The notes: a model not told the origin generated them from the sequence alone. Shown: positions 21,302 through 27,771, counted from the stretch's first letter. The stretch is DNA of 27,771 nt from a virus (IMGVR_UViG_3300035180_000436:1-27771); one strand, 5' to 3'. Numbers and translations: made by a program.

Positions 21302-22248
21302 GAATATCGATCATTGGACCAGCACTACCAATTCCCCCAAAAGGTTGGGGTGCTGTTGAATCACTAATTTGGGACATGAAATTATCCTTGAATAAACTTG
21401 GGCATGAAGTTCAGATTGTAAATGTTGGTGATCCTTATCAGATTATCAATATGATTAATCAGTTTCGTCCAGATTTTGTTCATATTAATTATGACGATTG
21501 GATTGGATTATATTCTTATATCCAATATCCTTGTGCAGTTACAACACACTTTGCATATATTGAACGTCCAGAATTAATGGGTGGATATAAGCAAAGAGTG
21601 TTTGATCAGTTTACTAATATTAAACCAAATGTTTTTGGTTTATCTGATGGTATCAATAATGTTTACAATACACTTGCGGATATTTCAAAAGATAAACTTT
21701 ATTTAAATCCAAATGGTGTGATGATGGAAAATTTTAGATTCTCTGAGAATCCTGAGTTTCCTGGTAGATCAATCTATCTTGCAAAAGTAGATCCTAGAAA
21801 ACGTCAGTTTTTATTTCAACAAATTGATTCTTTGTATTATGCAGGAAATATTGCTGAGCAAAGATTTGATCAATCTAAAAATTATTTGGGTGAATGGGAG
21901 AAAGAAGTACTCTATCAAAATTTAACTGACTATGGAAATTTAGTTCTCCTTTCTGACGGAGAAGCACATCCTTTAGTTTGTATGGAAGCATTTGCTGCTG
22001 GGGTTGGTGTAGTTGTAAGTGAATGGGCAACTGCTAATCTTGATCTCGATAAAGAATTTATTTCTGTAGTTCCTGAAGATAAAATTGAAGATATCTCATT
22101 TGTAGAAGAAATAATTGTAAAGAATAGAGAGTATTCTATTGAACACCGACAAGAAATTTTGGACTATGCAAAAGAGTTTGAATGGTGTACAATACTTAAA
22201 AGGCATTACCTACCAAATATAGAAAAGATTGTCAATGAATATCATTAG
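21298..22248 (+). CDS. GT4-type glycosyltransferase, paralog 2
   Basis: A 316-residue protein, tandem paralog of the preceding gene: GPALPIPPKGWGAVESLIW, FVHINYDDWIGL, YLNPNGVMMENFRF, SIYLAKVDPRKRQFLFQQID and LLSDGEAHPLVCMEAFAAG. GT-B fold, retaining GT4 signature. Divergence between the two suggests different acceptor sugars in one glycan. The start overlaps the previous stop by 4 bp; the next gene begins 14 bp before its end. Confidence 0.85.
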   Translation: MRISIIGPALPIPPKGWGAVESLIWDMKLSLNKLGHEVQIVNVGDPYQIINMINQFRPDFVHINYDDWIGLYSYIQYPCAVTTHFAYIERPELMGGYKQRVFDQFTNIKPNVFGLSDGINNVYNTLADISKDKLYLNPNGVMMENFRFSENPEFPGRSIYLAKVDPRKRQFLFQQIDSLYYAGNIAEQRFDQSKNYLGEWEKEVLYQNLTDYGNLVLLSDGEAHPLVCMEAFAAGVGVVVSEWATANLDLDKEFISVVPEDKIEDISFVEEIIVKNREYSIEHRQEILDYAKEFEWCTILKRHYLPNIEKIVNEYH

Positions 22249-23038
22249 AGACCGAAATAAATCAGCATATAAACTTAAAAACTTTGGACCAGTATATTAT
22301 CTTAATCTAGATGGGCAACCTGAAAGAAAAGAATATATGGAGGAACAATTTAAGTATTGGGAGATAGAAAACTATACTCGTATCTCTGCTTATGATGGTC
22401 GTGAAGATGATTTGAGTGATATTATTAAAGGCAAATATCCTGATGCAATGTCTTCAGGTGAGATTGGATGTACTACTTCTCATTTGAAGGCAATTAGACA
22501 TTGGATGGAAACTTCTGATAGTCCTTATGCAATTATTATGGAGGATGATTGTGATCTGGGTGTTGCTAAATACTGGAACTTTGCCTGGCAAGATTTTATT
22601 GCAAGGGTTCCTTATGCATGGGATGTAATTCAACTTGCAATTATTTGTACGGGTGATATTGTAGTTCCTATTCACAATCGATTTGTGAATGATTTTTCTA
22701 CTGCGTGTTATGTAATTACTCGTCATCATGCTCAAAAATTGATTAATAATCACATTCGTGGTGATAAGTACAAACTTGATAATGGAGTTAAACCAAGAGC
22801 AGTTGCTGATGATTTAATTTATAACTCTGGATGTACTTATGCTACTCCGTTGCTCTTATATAAGATTCAGTTGGGTTCAAGTATACATCCGGAGCACGTA
22901 GATATTTTTCATAAGAATAGTTATACTGCAATATTAAACTTTTGGGAAACTCAAGGAAGTCAGTTCACAATAGAAAATATTACAGATTATAATCCTTATT
23001 TGGGTAGGATAACCGAACCGTCTCAAAAAAGTGCTTGA
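22235..23038 (+). CDS. GT25-type (LPS) glycosyltransferase
   Basis: A 267-residue protein with VYYLNLDGQPERKEYMEEQF near the N-terminus, EIGCTTSHLKAIRHW from residue 76, and MEDDCDL from residue 102: the three hallmarks of GT25 (LPS beta-galactosyl/glucosyltransferase, collagen-type) enzymes. Then AVADDLIYNSG. ATG 22235 is preferred over TTG 22229; it overlaps the preceding gene by 14 bp. It is the last gene of the 18-gene run; the -35 of the porin promoter overlaps its stop. Confidence 0.9.
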   Translation: MNIIRDRNKSAYKLKNFGPVYYLNLDGQPERKEYMEEQFKYWEIENYTRISAYDGREDDLSDIIKGKYPDAMSSGEIGCTTSHLKAIRHWMETSDSPYAIIMEDDCDLGVAKYWNFAWQDFIARVPYAWDVIQLAIICTGDIVVPIHNRFVNDFSTACYVITRHHAQKLINNHIRGDKYKLDNGVKPRAVADDLIYNSGCTYATPLLLYKIQLGSSIHPEHVDIFHKNSYTAILNFWETQGSQFTIENITDYNPYLGRITEPSQKSA

Positions 23039-23068
23039 CAAATACCAAGTACTACTCTATGATAAATA
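23035..23068 (+). promoter_or_regulatory. Dual early/late promoter of porin
   Basis: TTGACA (23035-23040), 17 bp, TATGAT (23058-23063) is a sigma70 promoter; GATAAATA (23061-23068) fits the late NATAAATA motif and overlaps the -10. Starts would be near 23070-23075, about 55 bp before the porin ATG. Possible expression both early and late. Confidence 0.72.
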
Positions 23069-23126
23069 CGTTCTTGAAGTCCTTGTAGGATTTCTTAACA
23101 CTTGTCGTTTAATTTAAAACACATTT

Positions 23127-24596
23127 ATGAATTTTCTTAAAAAACTAATGCTCGTCCCTGTTGCTCTGGGACTTATTGCTCCTGCGGTGAATGCTGCAGA
23201 ACTCAATACTGAGGATGTCAATAAGTATGCCTCTGCTCAACAGGTCACAAGTATTACTCAATTCTCTGATGTCCGTCCTACGGATTGGGCATATCAGGCA
23301 CTGGAAAATCTAGTCCAACGTTATGGTTGTGTTGCTGGATATCCTAACGGCACCTTCGTTGGTGGTCAGGCAATGACCCGATATGAAGCAGCAGCACTGC
23401 TGAATGCTTGCCTGGATCGTGTGACTGAAACTACAGATGAACTTCAGCGTCTTCTTGCTGAATTCAAGACAGAACTTTCTGTTCTTACTGCTCGTGTAGA
23501 TGGTCTTGATGCAAAGGTTGGACAACTTGAGGCAACTCAATTCTCAACCACAACCAAACTCAAAGGTGAAGCAACCTTCGTTCTTGGTGGAGTTCCTGGT
23601 CTAGAAACAAATGATGGTGGAAACGTTGGCAACACCACATTTAACTATGATCTCCGTCTGAACTTTGATACTTCATTCACGGGTAAGGATTTGCTTCGTA
23701 CTCGTCTTCGTTCTGGTAACTTCAGTAGTGATCCTTTTGGTTCTAGTTCTTCTTTGTTCAAACTTGATAAAGCAGAATCTACAGATAACTCTGTAAATAT
23801 TGACCGTCTTTACTATCAGTTCCCCGTAAGTAAGAGTGTAACTCTTACTGCTGGTCCTCTGGTTCGTAACACTGAGATGGCTTGGGTTCCTTCTGCTTAT
23901 AAGTCGGAAATCCTTGACTTCTTTGCCGTTGCTGGTGCTCCTGGTGTCTATAACAAGGCAACTGGTGCTGGTGTCGGTGCTCAGTATGTCGGTAAAAACG
24001 GAATCGTTGCTGGTCTAAACTATGTTGCCCAAAACGGTGATGATAGTGAAACTGGTGTATTTGATTCTGATGGTGCCCTGAACTTCCTTGCTCAGGTCGG
24101 TTATCGTGCTCCTCAGTGGGGAGTTGCGGTTGGTTATCGTTATGGTTCTGAAGGCACCCGTCCTCGCACTTACAACGGTCTCCTGGGTGCCTCTGGTGCT
24201 CTTGTAGATGGTCAAGAGTCTAACAGTGTTGCTGTGAATGCTTACTGGCAACCTGCTCAATCTGGTTGGGTTCCTTCCGTCAGTGCTGGTTATAGTTATA
24301 ATGGTGTGAGTGGTGCTACTGGTGCTACCGATGCTACGGACTCTGATTCGTGGTTCGTTGGTCTTCAGTGGAATGATGCTTTTGTTGCTGGTAATGCCGC
24401 TGGTATTGCCGTCGGACAAGCACCTTCTGCAGAAACTGCTGGTGTAAGTGATGCTACGATGCTTGAGTTCTTCTATAAGTTCCAAGTCACCGATAACATC
24501 AGCATTACTCCTGCACTATTTTATGTTGATAGGAATCAACGTTATCAGGATAGCAGCAAGTGGGGTGGTGTAATCCAAACCAAGTTCACCTTCTGA
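23127..24596 (+). CDS. Cyanobacterial-type outer-membrane porin (Som/OprB)
   Basis: A 489-residue protein with the complete design of cyanobacterial Som porins. Signal peptide about 1-23 (MNFLKKLMLVPVALGLIAPA, cut near NAA); SLH-like domain about 46-98 (FSDVRPTDWAYQALENLV, VAGYPNGTFVGGQAMTRYEA); coiled coil about 100-137 (ELSVLTARVDGLDAKVGQLE) spanning the periplasm; then a long beta-barrel of alternating residues ending in TKFTF with a terminal Phe as in outer-membrane proteins. In cyanobacteria these porins bind peptidoglycan via SLH and let small solutes pass, including inorganic ions. Being next to pstS suggests phosphate entry; alternatives are iron or sugar passage. A terminator follows at 24621. 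It is surprisingly complete for a phage gene, so it is likely acquired from the host. Confidence 0.88.
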   Translation: MNFLKKLMLVPVALGLIAPAVNAAELNTEDVNKYASAQQVTSITQFSDVRPTDWAYQALENLVQRYGCVAGYPNGTFVGGQAMTRYEAAALLNACLDRVTETTDELQRLLAEFKTELSVLTARVDGLDAKVGQLEATQFSTTTKLKGEATFVLGGVPGLETNDGGNVGNTTFNYDLRLNFDTSFTGKDLLRTRLRSGNFSSDPFGSSSSLFKLDKAESTDNSVNIDRLYYQFPVSKSVTLTAGPLVRNTEMAWVPSAYKSEILDFFAVAGAPGVYNKATGAGVGAQYVGKNGIVAGLNYVAQNGDDSETGVFDSDGALNFLAQVGYRAPQWGVAVGYRYGSEGTRPRTYNGLLGASGALVDGQESNSVAVNAYWQPAQSGWVPSVSAGYSYNGVSGATGATDATDSDSWFVGLQWNDAFVAGNAAGIAVGQAPSAETAGVSDATMLEFFYKFQVTDNISITPALFYVDRNQRYQDSSKWGGVIQTKFTF

Positions 24597-24620
24597 TAAA
24601 CAACTCATAATATGAGTAGA

Positions 24621-24647
24621 AGCACCCATTCTTTGGGTGCTTTTTTT
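24621..24647 (+). terminator. Intrinsic terminator after porin
   Basis: AGCACCCA (24621-24628) / TGGGTGCT (24634-24641) with loop TTCTT and a T-run to 24647. It separates porin and pstS transcription. Confidence 0.9.
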
Positions 24648-24649
24648 GT

Positions 24650-24689
24650 CTTAACCAAATCTTAGTGGACTTTAGTTCTTTCTTACATT
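24650..24689 (+). promoter_or_regulatory. Pho-box-like direct repeats upstream of pstS
   Basis: CTTA at 24650 (CTTAACCA), CTTA at 24661 (CTTAGTGG), TTTA at 24671 (TTTAGTTC) and CTTA at 24682 (CTTACATT): four units with an 11-, 10- and 11-bp step. Cyanobacterial Pho boxes are direct 8-bp repeats (PyTTAAPyPy type) 3 bp apart. The first unit fits best; the others are degenerate. PhoB control by the host of cyanophage pstS has been reported. Confidence 0.6.
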
Positions 24690-24717
24690 ACAATTACTCT
24701 GTAGTTATTCACTTTTT

Positions 24718-25692
24718 ATGAAACTCAAAAATCTTATTGCTGTTGGTCTGGTTGCTGCTCCTGTTGCTGCAATTGCTGGACCAACCCTGAATGGAGCAGG
24801 TGCTACCTTCCCTGCACCCATTTATCAACGCTGGTTCCAAGATTATGCTACTGCAACTGGTAATCGTGTGAATTACCAAAGTGTCGGGAGTGGGGCTGGT
24901 GTCCGTCAGTATGTCGCAGGAACTGTCGATTTCGGTGCAACTGATGAACCTATCTCGTCAAAAGAGGCAAGTAAAGTAAAGCGTGGTGTCGTCCAAATTC
25001 CTATGGTAGGTGGAACGATTGCCGTTGCCTATAACAAACCTGGATGTACTCTGAAACTCACTCAGAAGCAGGTTGCAGACATTTTCCTAGGAACTATTAA
25101 GGATTGGAAGCAACTTGGTTGTGCTGCTGGTCCAGTTCGTGTTGCACACCGTTCTGATGGTTCTGGAACCACCTTTGCATTTACTAACTCACTTTCTGCA
25201 TTCTCTCCTGAATGGAAGAGTAAAGTTGGTGAAGGTAAGTCTGTTAAGTGGCCTGTTGGTATTGGTGGTAAAGGTAACGAAGGTGTTTCTGGTACTGTTA
25301 AGACCACACCTGGTTCTATTGGTTATGTAAATACTGGATTTGTAAAAGCAAATAAACTTCAGGCAGCAGCAGTTCAAAATAAGGCAGGGCAATTTGTTCT
25401 TCCTACCGCTAAATCTGGTGCTATTGCTTTGAATAGTATTACTCTTGATGGTAACCTTGCTGGAGAAAATCCCAATCCTTCTGCCTCTGGCGCTTATCCT
25501 ATTTCCACTCTGACTTGGGTTCTTGCCTATAAGACTGGAAATGGTGCTAGGAAAGCAAGTGATATTCAACAGGCACTCAATTATGCTCTGAGTTCTAAGG
25601 CACAATTGCTTGCTGATGACTTGGGTTATGTTCCTCTTGCTGGTAGTATTCTTAACAAATCAAGGATTGCTGTAAAGCGGATTGGTCAGTAA
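24718..25692 (+). CDS. pstS: Phosphate-binding protein PstS
   Basis: A 324-residue periplasmic substrate-binding protein of the phosphate ABC transporter. Signal peptide about 1-21 (MKLKNLIAVGLVAAPVAAIA); phosphate-site motifs GAGATFPAPIYQRWF, SVGSGAGVRQY, DFGATDEPIS and HRSDGSGTTFAFTN, as in the cyanobacterial and E. coli proteins. It feeds phosphate to host PstCAB. Cyanophages often carry pstS, raising uptake under phosphorus stress in infected cells. Pho-box-like repeats lie upstream and a phage porin gene just before it. It has no obvious ribosome-binding site and no terminator before the hli promoter. Mature length is typical. Confidence 0.97.
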   Translation: MKLKNLIAVGLVAAPVAAIAGPTLNGAGATFPAPIYQRWFQDYATATGNRVNYQSVGSGAGVRQYVAGTVDFGATDEPISSKEASKVKRGVVQIPMVGGTIAVAYNKPGCTLKLTQKQVADIFLGTIKDWKQLGCAAGPVRVAHRSDGSGTTFAFTNSLSAFSPEWKSKVGEGKSVKWPVGIGGKGNEGVSGTVKTTPGSIGYVNTGFVKANKLQAAAVQNKAGQFVLPTAKSGAIALNSITLDGNLAGENPNPSASGAYPISTLTWVLAYKTGNGARKASDIQQALNYALSSKAQLLADDLGYVPLAGSILNKSRIAVKRIGQ

Positions 25693-25720
25693 AACCTAAC
25701 AAATTAAGTCAGTGGAGACC

Positions 25721-25749
25721 TTGACTTTTCTTTTGATTTCCTATATACT
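25721..25749 (+). promoter_or_regulatory. Sigma70 promoter of hli genes
   Basis: TTGACT (25721-25726), 17 bp, TATACT (25744-25749); start near 25756, about 19 bp before the first hli ATG. Early-type, matching the expected early synthesis of photoprotective proteins. Confidence 0.75.
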
Positions 25750-25774
25750 CTTAATAGTTCTTAATACAACTACG

Positions 25775-25984
25775 ATGACCGTTACGACTAATGAGCACGG
25801 GCAACAAAACCTGTTCGCAAAGGAACCTGAAATGTATGTGTCTCCAACTGATGCAGAGCGTTATGCACTTGAGACTTATGCTGAAAGGGCAGAAAAAGCA
25901 AATTCAAGATTTGCTATGTTAGGATTTGTTGCTGCAGTTGTCTCTTATGCATTCACAGGACACCTCTTCTTTGGTGTAATCTGA
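25775..25984 (+). CDS. hli: High-light-inducible protein, first copy
   Basis: A 69-residue one-helix chlorophyll a/b-binding-like protein. Start ATG 25775 (MTVTTNEHGQQNLFAKEPEM); the frame extends to 25712, but that part contains the promoter. The helix motif is EKANSRFAMLGFVAAVVSYA: ExxNxRxAM, with S in place of the usual G. Hli proteins bind chlorophyll and carotenoid in thylakoids and protect photosystem II during stress; phage copies help to keep photosynthesis running. The stop overlaps the ATG of a 28-residue membrane peptide. Confidence 0.92.
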   Translation: MTVTTNEHGQQNLFAKEPEMYVSPTDAERYALETYAERAEKANSRFAMLGFVAAVVSYAFTGHLFFGVI

Positions 25985-26070
25985 TGACTGAACTTATTTT
26001 TACTGTAACGAGTATTGCCTTTCTTGTGCTTCTTGCACACTCTATCAATCAACTTTCAGACACTTACTAA
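25984..26070 (+). CDS. Tiny membrane peptide, 28 aa
   Basis: ATG 25984 to TAA 26068-26070. A single hydrophobic helix, ELIFTVTSIAFLVLLAHSIN, with short polar ends. It sits between the two hli genes, with start-stop overlap and GGAG for the next gene immediately after. This resembles small photosystem or cytochrome subunits in size (PsbT/PetN/PsbN class) but has no recognised family motif. The overlap architecture makes it likely to be translated. Role unknown; it may assist Hli proteins or photosystem assembly. Confidence 0.55.
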   Translation: MTELIFTVTSIAFLVLLAHSINQLSDTY

Positions 26071-26081
26071 GGAGAAACAAA

Positions 26082-26201
26082 ATGAAATTTGGATTTACCC
26101 CCGAAGCAGAAATTTTAAACGGCAGAATTGCGATGTGTGCATTTGTAATTGCCGTGGGCACTTACTTGACGACTGGACAGATTCTTCCCGGAGTGTTTTG
26201 A
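26082..26201 (+). CDS. hli: High-light-inducible protein, minimal second copy
   Basis: A 39-residue protein with the exact Hli signature EILNGRIAM (ExxNGRxAM) in FTPEAEILNGRIAMCAFVI, followed by AVGTYLTTGQILPGVF. One transmembrane helix. GGAG (26071-26074) lies 7 nt before ATG 26082, a good ribosome-binding site. It is about half the length of typical Hli proteins, keeping only the helix and short flanks. Forms one transcription unit with the first hli copy. It should insert in the thylakoid and bind pigment, probably as a dimer or with a partner protein. Confidence 0.9.
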   Translation: MKFGFTPEAEILNGRIAMCAFVIAVGTYLTTGQILPGVF

Positions 26202-26284
26202 CTTCTGATATTATTGCAATATTCTGTGGATTATTCATCTCAGCAATACTATTAAATGTATTGAAACTCTCAAATAAAAAATAA
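26198..26284 (+). CDS. Possible tiny membrane peptide, 28 aa, TTG start
   Basis: If TTG 26198 starts it (overlapping the hli stop as TTGA, with GGAG at 26190-26193 four nt before), the product is a 28-residue hydrophobic peptide, SDIIAIFCGLFISAILLNVL, with a basic end (KLSNKK). It resembles in size and layout the peptide between the hli genes. The non-ATG start and short length make it uncertain. It ends 8 bp before the hairpin of the terminator. Confidence 0.4.
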   Translation: MTSDIIAIFCGLFISAILLNVLKLSNKK

Positions 26285-26291
26285 TAATATT

Positions 26292-26327
26292 AATCCTACT
26301 CTCTAAATATGGAGAGTAGGATTTTTT
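26292..26327 (+). terminator. Strong intrinsic terminator of hli operon
   Basis: ATCCTACTCTC (26293-26303) / GAGAGTAGGAT (26312-26322), an 11-bp stem with an 8-nt loop, and a T-run to 26327. The next gene's ATG follows at 26330, as at 5850, where a terminator likewise abuts a start. Confidence 0.92.
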
Positions 26328-26329
26328 AT

Positions 26330-26491
26330 ATGCCCAGAGGACAATTGACCAGGGATGAAATGGAGTATCAGGTACTGAAGTTGAAGCAAAAACTTCAGAA
26401 CGAACATATTGGTTACACTTCAGACCCAAAAGCACTTGCAGATGAATACCTGAATATGGTACTTGATAAGATTAATGAGTATTCCCGATAA
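26330..26491 (+). CDS. Small conserved phage protein, 53 aa
   Basis: MPRGQLTRDEMEYQVLKLKQ starts at ATG 26330, just after the terminator; an ATG at 26309 lies in the hairpin and is less likely. The protein is charged and helical (LKLKQKLQNEH, ADEYLNMVLDKINEY) and could form a short coiled coil. I recall near-identical proteins in other T4-like cyanophages, all uncharacterised. There is no ribosome-binding site between hairpin and start. The stop overlaps a late-promoter motif. Confidence 0.7.
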   Translation: MPRGQLTRDEMEYQVLKLKQKLQNEHIGYTSDPKALADEYLNMVLDKINEYSR

Positions 26492-26497
26492 TAAATA
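26490..26497 (+). promoter_or_regulatory. Late promoter motif AATAAATA
   Basis: AATAAATA fits NATAAATA and lies 21 bp before the ATG of the C39-type peptidase gene. It overlaps the stop of the 53-residue gene. Late timing would suit lytic or virion proteins downstream. Confidence 0.5.
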
Positions 26498-26518
26498 AAT
26501 TACCACATAAGAGAGTAA

Positions 26519-27229
26519 ATGATGAGAATAGATCTTCACAACTTTTTTCAATTTTACGACCCAAAGAACCCAAAACACGTTGCTGCAGTAGAGCAATTTG
26601 AGGTAGATTTGGTAAGTAAATCTCCAGATCTGATGGAGGATACTACTAATTGGGTAAAGATTTTTAGAACAAAAGTAGAAGCACCAAAACCTTTAAATAA
26701 TCTACTTAATGTTCCTTACTACCCACAAACCGATAATTATGCTCAACCAGATAGGACTTGTAATTCCTCTGCTTGTGCTATGTGTCTTGAGTTTCTTAAA
26801 CCAGGAACTTTAGTTGGAGCAAAGGGTGATGATGCATATCTTAAAAAAGTTATTGCAGTTGGCGACACAACTGACCACTCAGTTCAGACCAAAGTTCTTG
26901 CTTCTTATGGAATTAAGTCTGAGTTTAGGTATAATCTTGGGTTTGCTGACCTTGATCGTGAGTTGTCTGCTGGGAGACCCGTTGTTATTGGCATACTCCA
27001 TCGTGGTACTTTATCTGCTCCTACTGGTGGACACATGTTGTGTGTAATAGGTAAGACACCATCGGGAGATTATGTTGTGAATGACCCATACGGATCTTTG
27101 AATGATGGTTATTCTGGTCCAGTCACGAATGGTAAAGGTGCTGTATATAAGAGAAGTGATCTTTCTCGTCGTTGGTGTCCTAATGACAATGATGGTTGGG
27201 GTCGTATTTTTGAACCGGTAAAAAAGTAG
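26519..27229 (+). CDS. C39-type cysteine peptidase
   Basis: A 236-residue protein starting MMRIDLHNFFQFYD (ATG 26519 or 26522). The peptidase C39_2-like domain covers about residues 63-232: YYPQTDNY, CNSSACAMCLEF with catalytic C81, GGHMLCVIG with H172 and VVNDPYG with D189, forming a Cys-His-Asp triad. In phages such domains may cut peptidoglycan cross-links or leader peptides; together with the GH19-like domain in the next frame a cell-wall role is likely. The last three codons GTA AAA AAG before the stop TAG contain a slippery heptamer, so a fraction may be made as a longer fusion. An AATAAATA late motif lies upstream. Confidence 0.82.
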   Translation: MMRIDLHNFFQFYDPKNPKHVAAVEQFEVDLVSKSPDLMEDTTNWVKIFRTKVEAPKPLNNLLNVPYYPQTDNYAQPDRTCNSSACAMCLEFLKPGTLVGAKGDDAYLKKVIAVGDTTDHSVQTKVLASYGIKSEFRYNLGFADLDRELSAGRPVVIGILHRGTLSAPTGGHMLCVIGKTPSGDYVVNDPYGSLNDGYSGPVTNGKGAVYKRSDLSRRWCPNDNDGWGRIFEPVKK

Positions 27230-27256
27230 AAGAGGCATCATTCCAAACTGGTGCCT
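27220..27256 (+). promoter_or_regulatory. Putative -1 programmed frameshift signal
   Basis: Slippery heptamer A AAA AAG (27220-27226) in the peptidase frame, directly before TAG; 6-nt spacer; then a stem AGGCA (27233-27237) and CCA (27243-27245) pairing with TGG (27249-27251) and TGCCT (27252-27256), with a 5-nt bulge. A -1 slip leads to GTA GAA GAG and joins the GH19-like frame. Same heptamer as E. coli dnaX. Confidence 0.6.
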
Positions 27257-27771
27257 TAATTACAAAAAAACAACTTGCTCATATTTGGAATTGTAATGAA
27301 AGTTTAATTAAAGACCAGGAACTTATAGAACTGTATAAATGTTTGGAAACTTTTGATATTATAACTCAACCAAGATTGAGACACTTTATTTCACAGTGTT
27401 CTCATGAGAGTAATGGTGGTCGTTGGATGAAAGAGATTGCTTCTGGAAATGATTATGAAGGAAGAACGGATCTGGGAAATACTCAAAATGGTGATGGTCC
27501 TAGGTATAAAGGTGCTGGATTTATTCAGGTAACTGGAAGATACAATTATCAACAATTTGCAAACTACATTAAAGACCCTAAGGTAATGAATGGTGTTGAT
27601 TATGTCTCTCAAACCTACCCATTCACTGTTTCTGGATATTGGTGGATGGTGAATAAGATGAATGAGTTGTGTGATAAAGGAGCAACTTGTCGTCAGGTAT
27701 CTGCAAGAGTAAATGGTAGAGACCCTGCAAATGGACTTGCCGACCGTGAGAAGTATTATAAGAGATGTATT
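27226..27771 (+). CDS. GH19-type lytic domain in -1 frame, 3'-truncated
   Basis: An open frame running off the right edge, 182 residues after the shift site. It contains ALITKKQLAHIW, RLRHFISQCSHESNGGRW with the candidate catalytic Glu (E in SHES), RYKGAGFIQVTGRYNY, GYWWMVNKMNELCDKG and VSARVNGRDPANGLADREKY, the layout of GH19 chitinase/endolysin domains that cut glycan strands of peptidoglycan or chitin. The frame is open from 27214, but no ATG, GTG or TTG occurs before about 27340, well inside the domain, so separate initiation would give an incomplete domain. Most likely it is produced by -1 frameshifting from the C39 gene. The alternative is an indel in the A-tract. Confidence 0.8.

Noticed and set aside
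24015-24485. 156-codon open frame on the minus strand
   Set aside because: It lies wholly inside the porin gene, has a Ser/Thr/Ile-rich composition caused by the antisense of a Gly/Ala-rich barrel, and has no promoter or ribosome-binding site.
25189-25605. 138-codon open frame on the minus strand
   Set aside because: Antisense shadow of pstS with unnatural composition and no start signals.

Overview
This window looks like part of the genome of a T4-like cyanomyovirus infecting marine Synechococcus or Prochlorococcus. The evidence is the primase tail followed by nrdA and nrdB, a tRNA array, NATAAATA (T4-type late) promoter motifs, host-like TTGACA-17-TATAAT early promoters, and cyanobacterial auxiliary genes (high-light-inducible proteins, pstS, a Som/OprB-type porin). 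All genes read on the + strand, are AT-rich and are tightly packed.

Layout. (1) 1-5000: C-terminus of a primase, then nrdA carrying a 164-residue mini-intein placed directly in front of the radical cysteine, nrdB, a small GIY-YIG-type nuclease and a 57-residue orphan. (2) 5000-6500: a secreted phage-tail-type lysozyme, a membrane-anchored protein and a histone H1-like (Hc1-type) protein. (3) 6480-8980: a tRNA island with Lys(TTT), Arg(TCT), Gly(TCC), Asn(GTT), Ser(TGA), Pro(TGG), an odd 88-nt class-II-like tRNA with apparent anticodon TAT, and a CAT tRNA. It also holds small genes (zinc-ribbon-like protein, Phd/YefM-like antitoxin) and several near-consensus promoters, two of which lie inside repeated hairpins and would start transcription almost at the tRNA 5' ends. 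(4) 8984-23038: one uninterrupted run of 18 overlapping or abutting genes for nucleotide-sugar synthesis and glycosyl transfer. (5) 23035-26500: a photosynthesis/nutrient module of porin, Pho-box-like repeats with pstS, and two hli genes interleaved with tiny membrane peptides. (6) 26519-end: a C39-type peptidase whose end overlaps an A AAA AAG slippery site and a stem-loop, after which a GH19-type (chitinase-like) lytic domain continues in the -1 frame to the window edge.

How the genes may work together. The early block makes deoxyribonucleotides. The tRNA island supplies tRNAs suited to A/T-ending codons. The 14-kb glycan operon contains a GDP-mannose 3,5-epimerase, GDP-mannose 4,6-dehydratase, an SDR, and a set of HAD phosphatase + PfkB kinase + nucleotidyltransferase fused to an RpiB-like isomerase. 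Those four activity classes are the ones needed to turn a ketose phosphate into an NDP-sugar, as in NDP-heptose synthesis. About nine (putative) transferases follow, including GT11, GT6, GT25 and two tandem GT4 types. The product is probably a glycan on the virion or on the infected cell surface. The porin plus PstS pair suggests phosphate capture across both outer membrane and periplasm.

Strongest leads: the putative programmed -1 frameshift fusing peptidase and GH19 domains, the isomerase-nucleotidyltransferase fusion and its sugar pathway, the phage porin next to pstS with Pho-box repeats, the promoter-hairpin modules between tRNAs, and the chimeric-looking tRNA.
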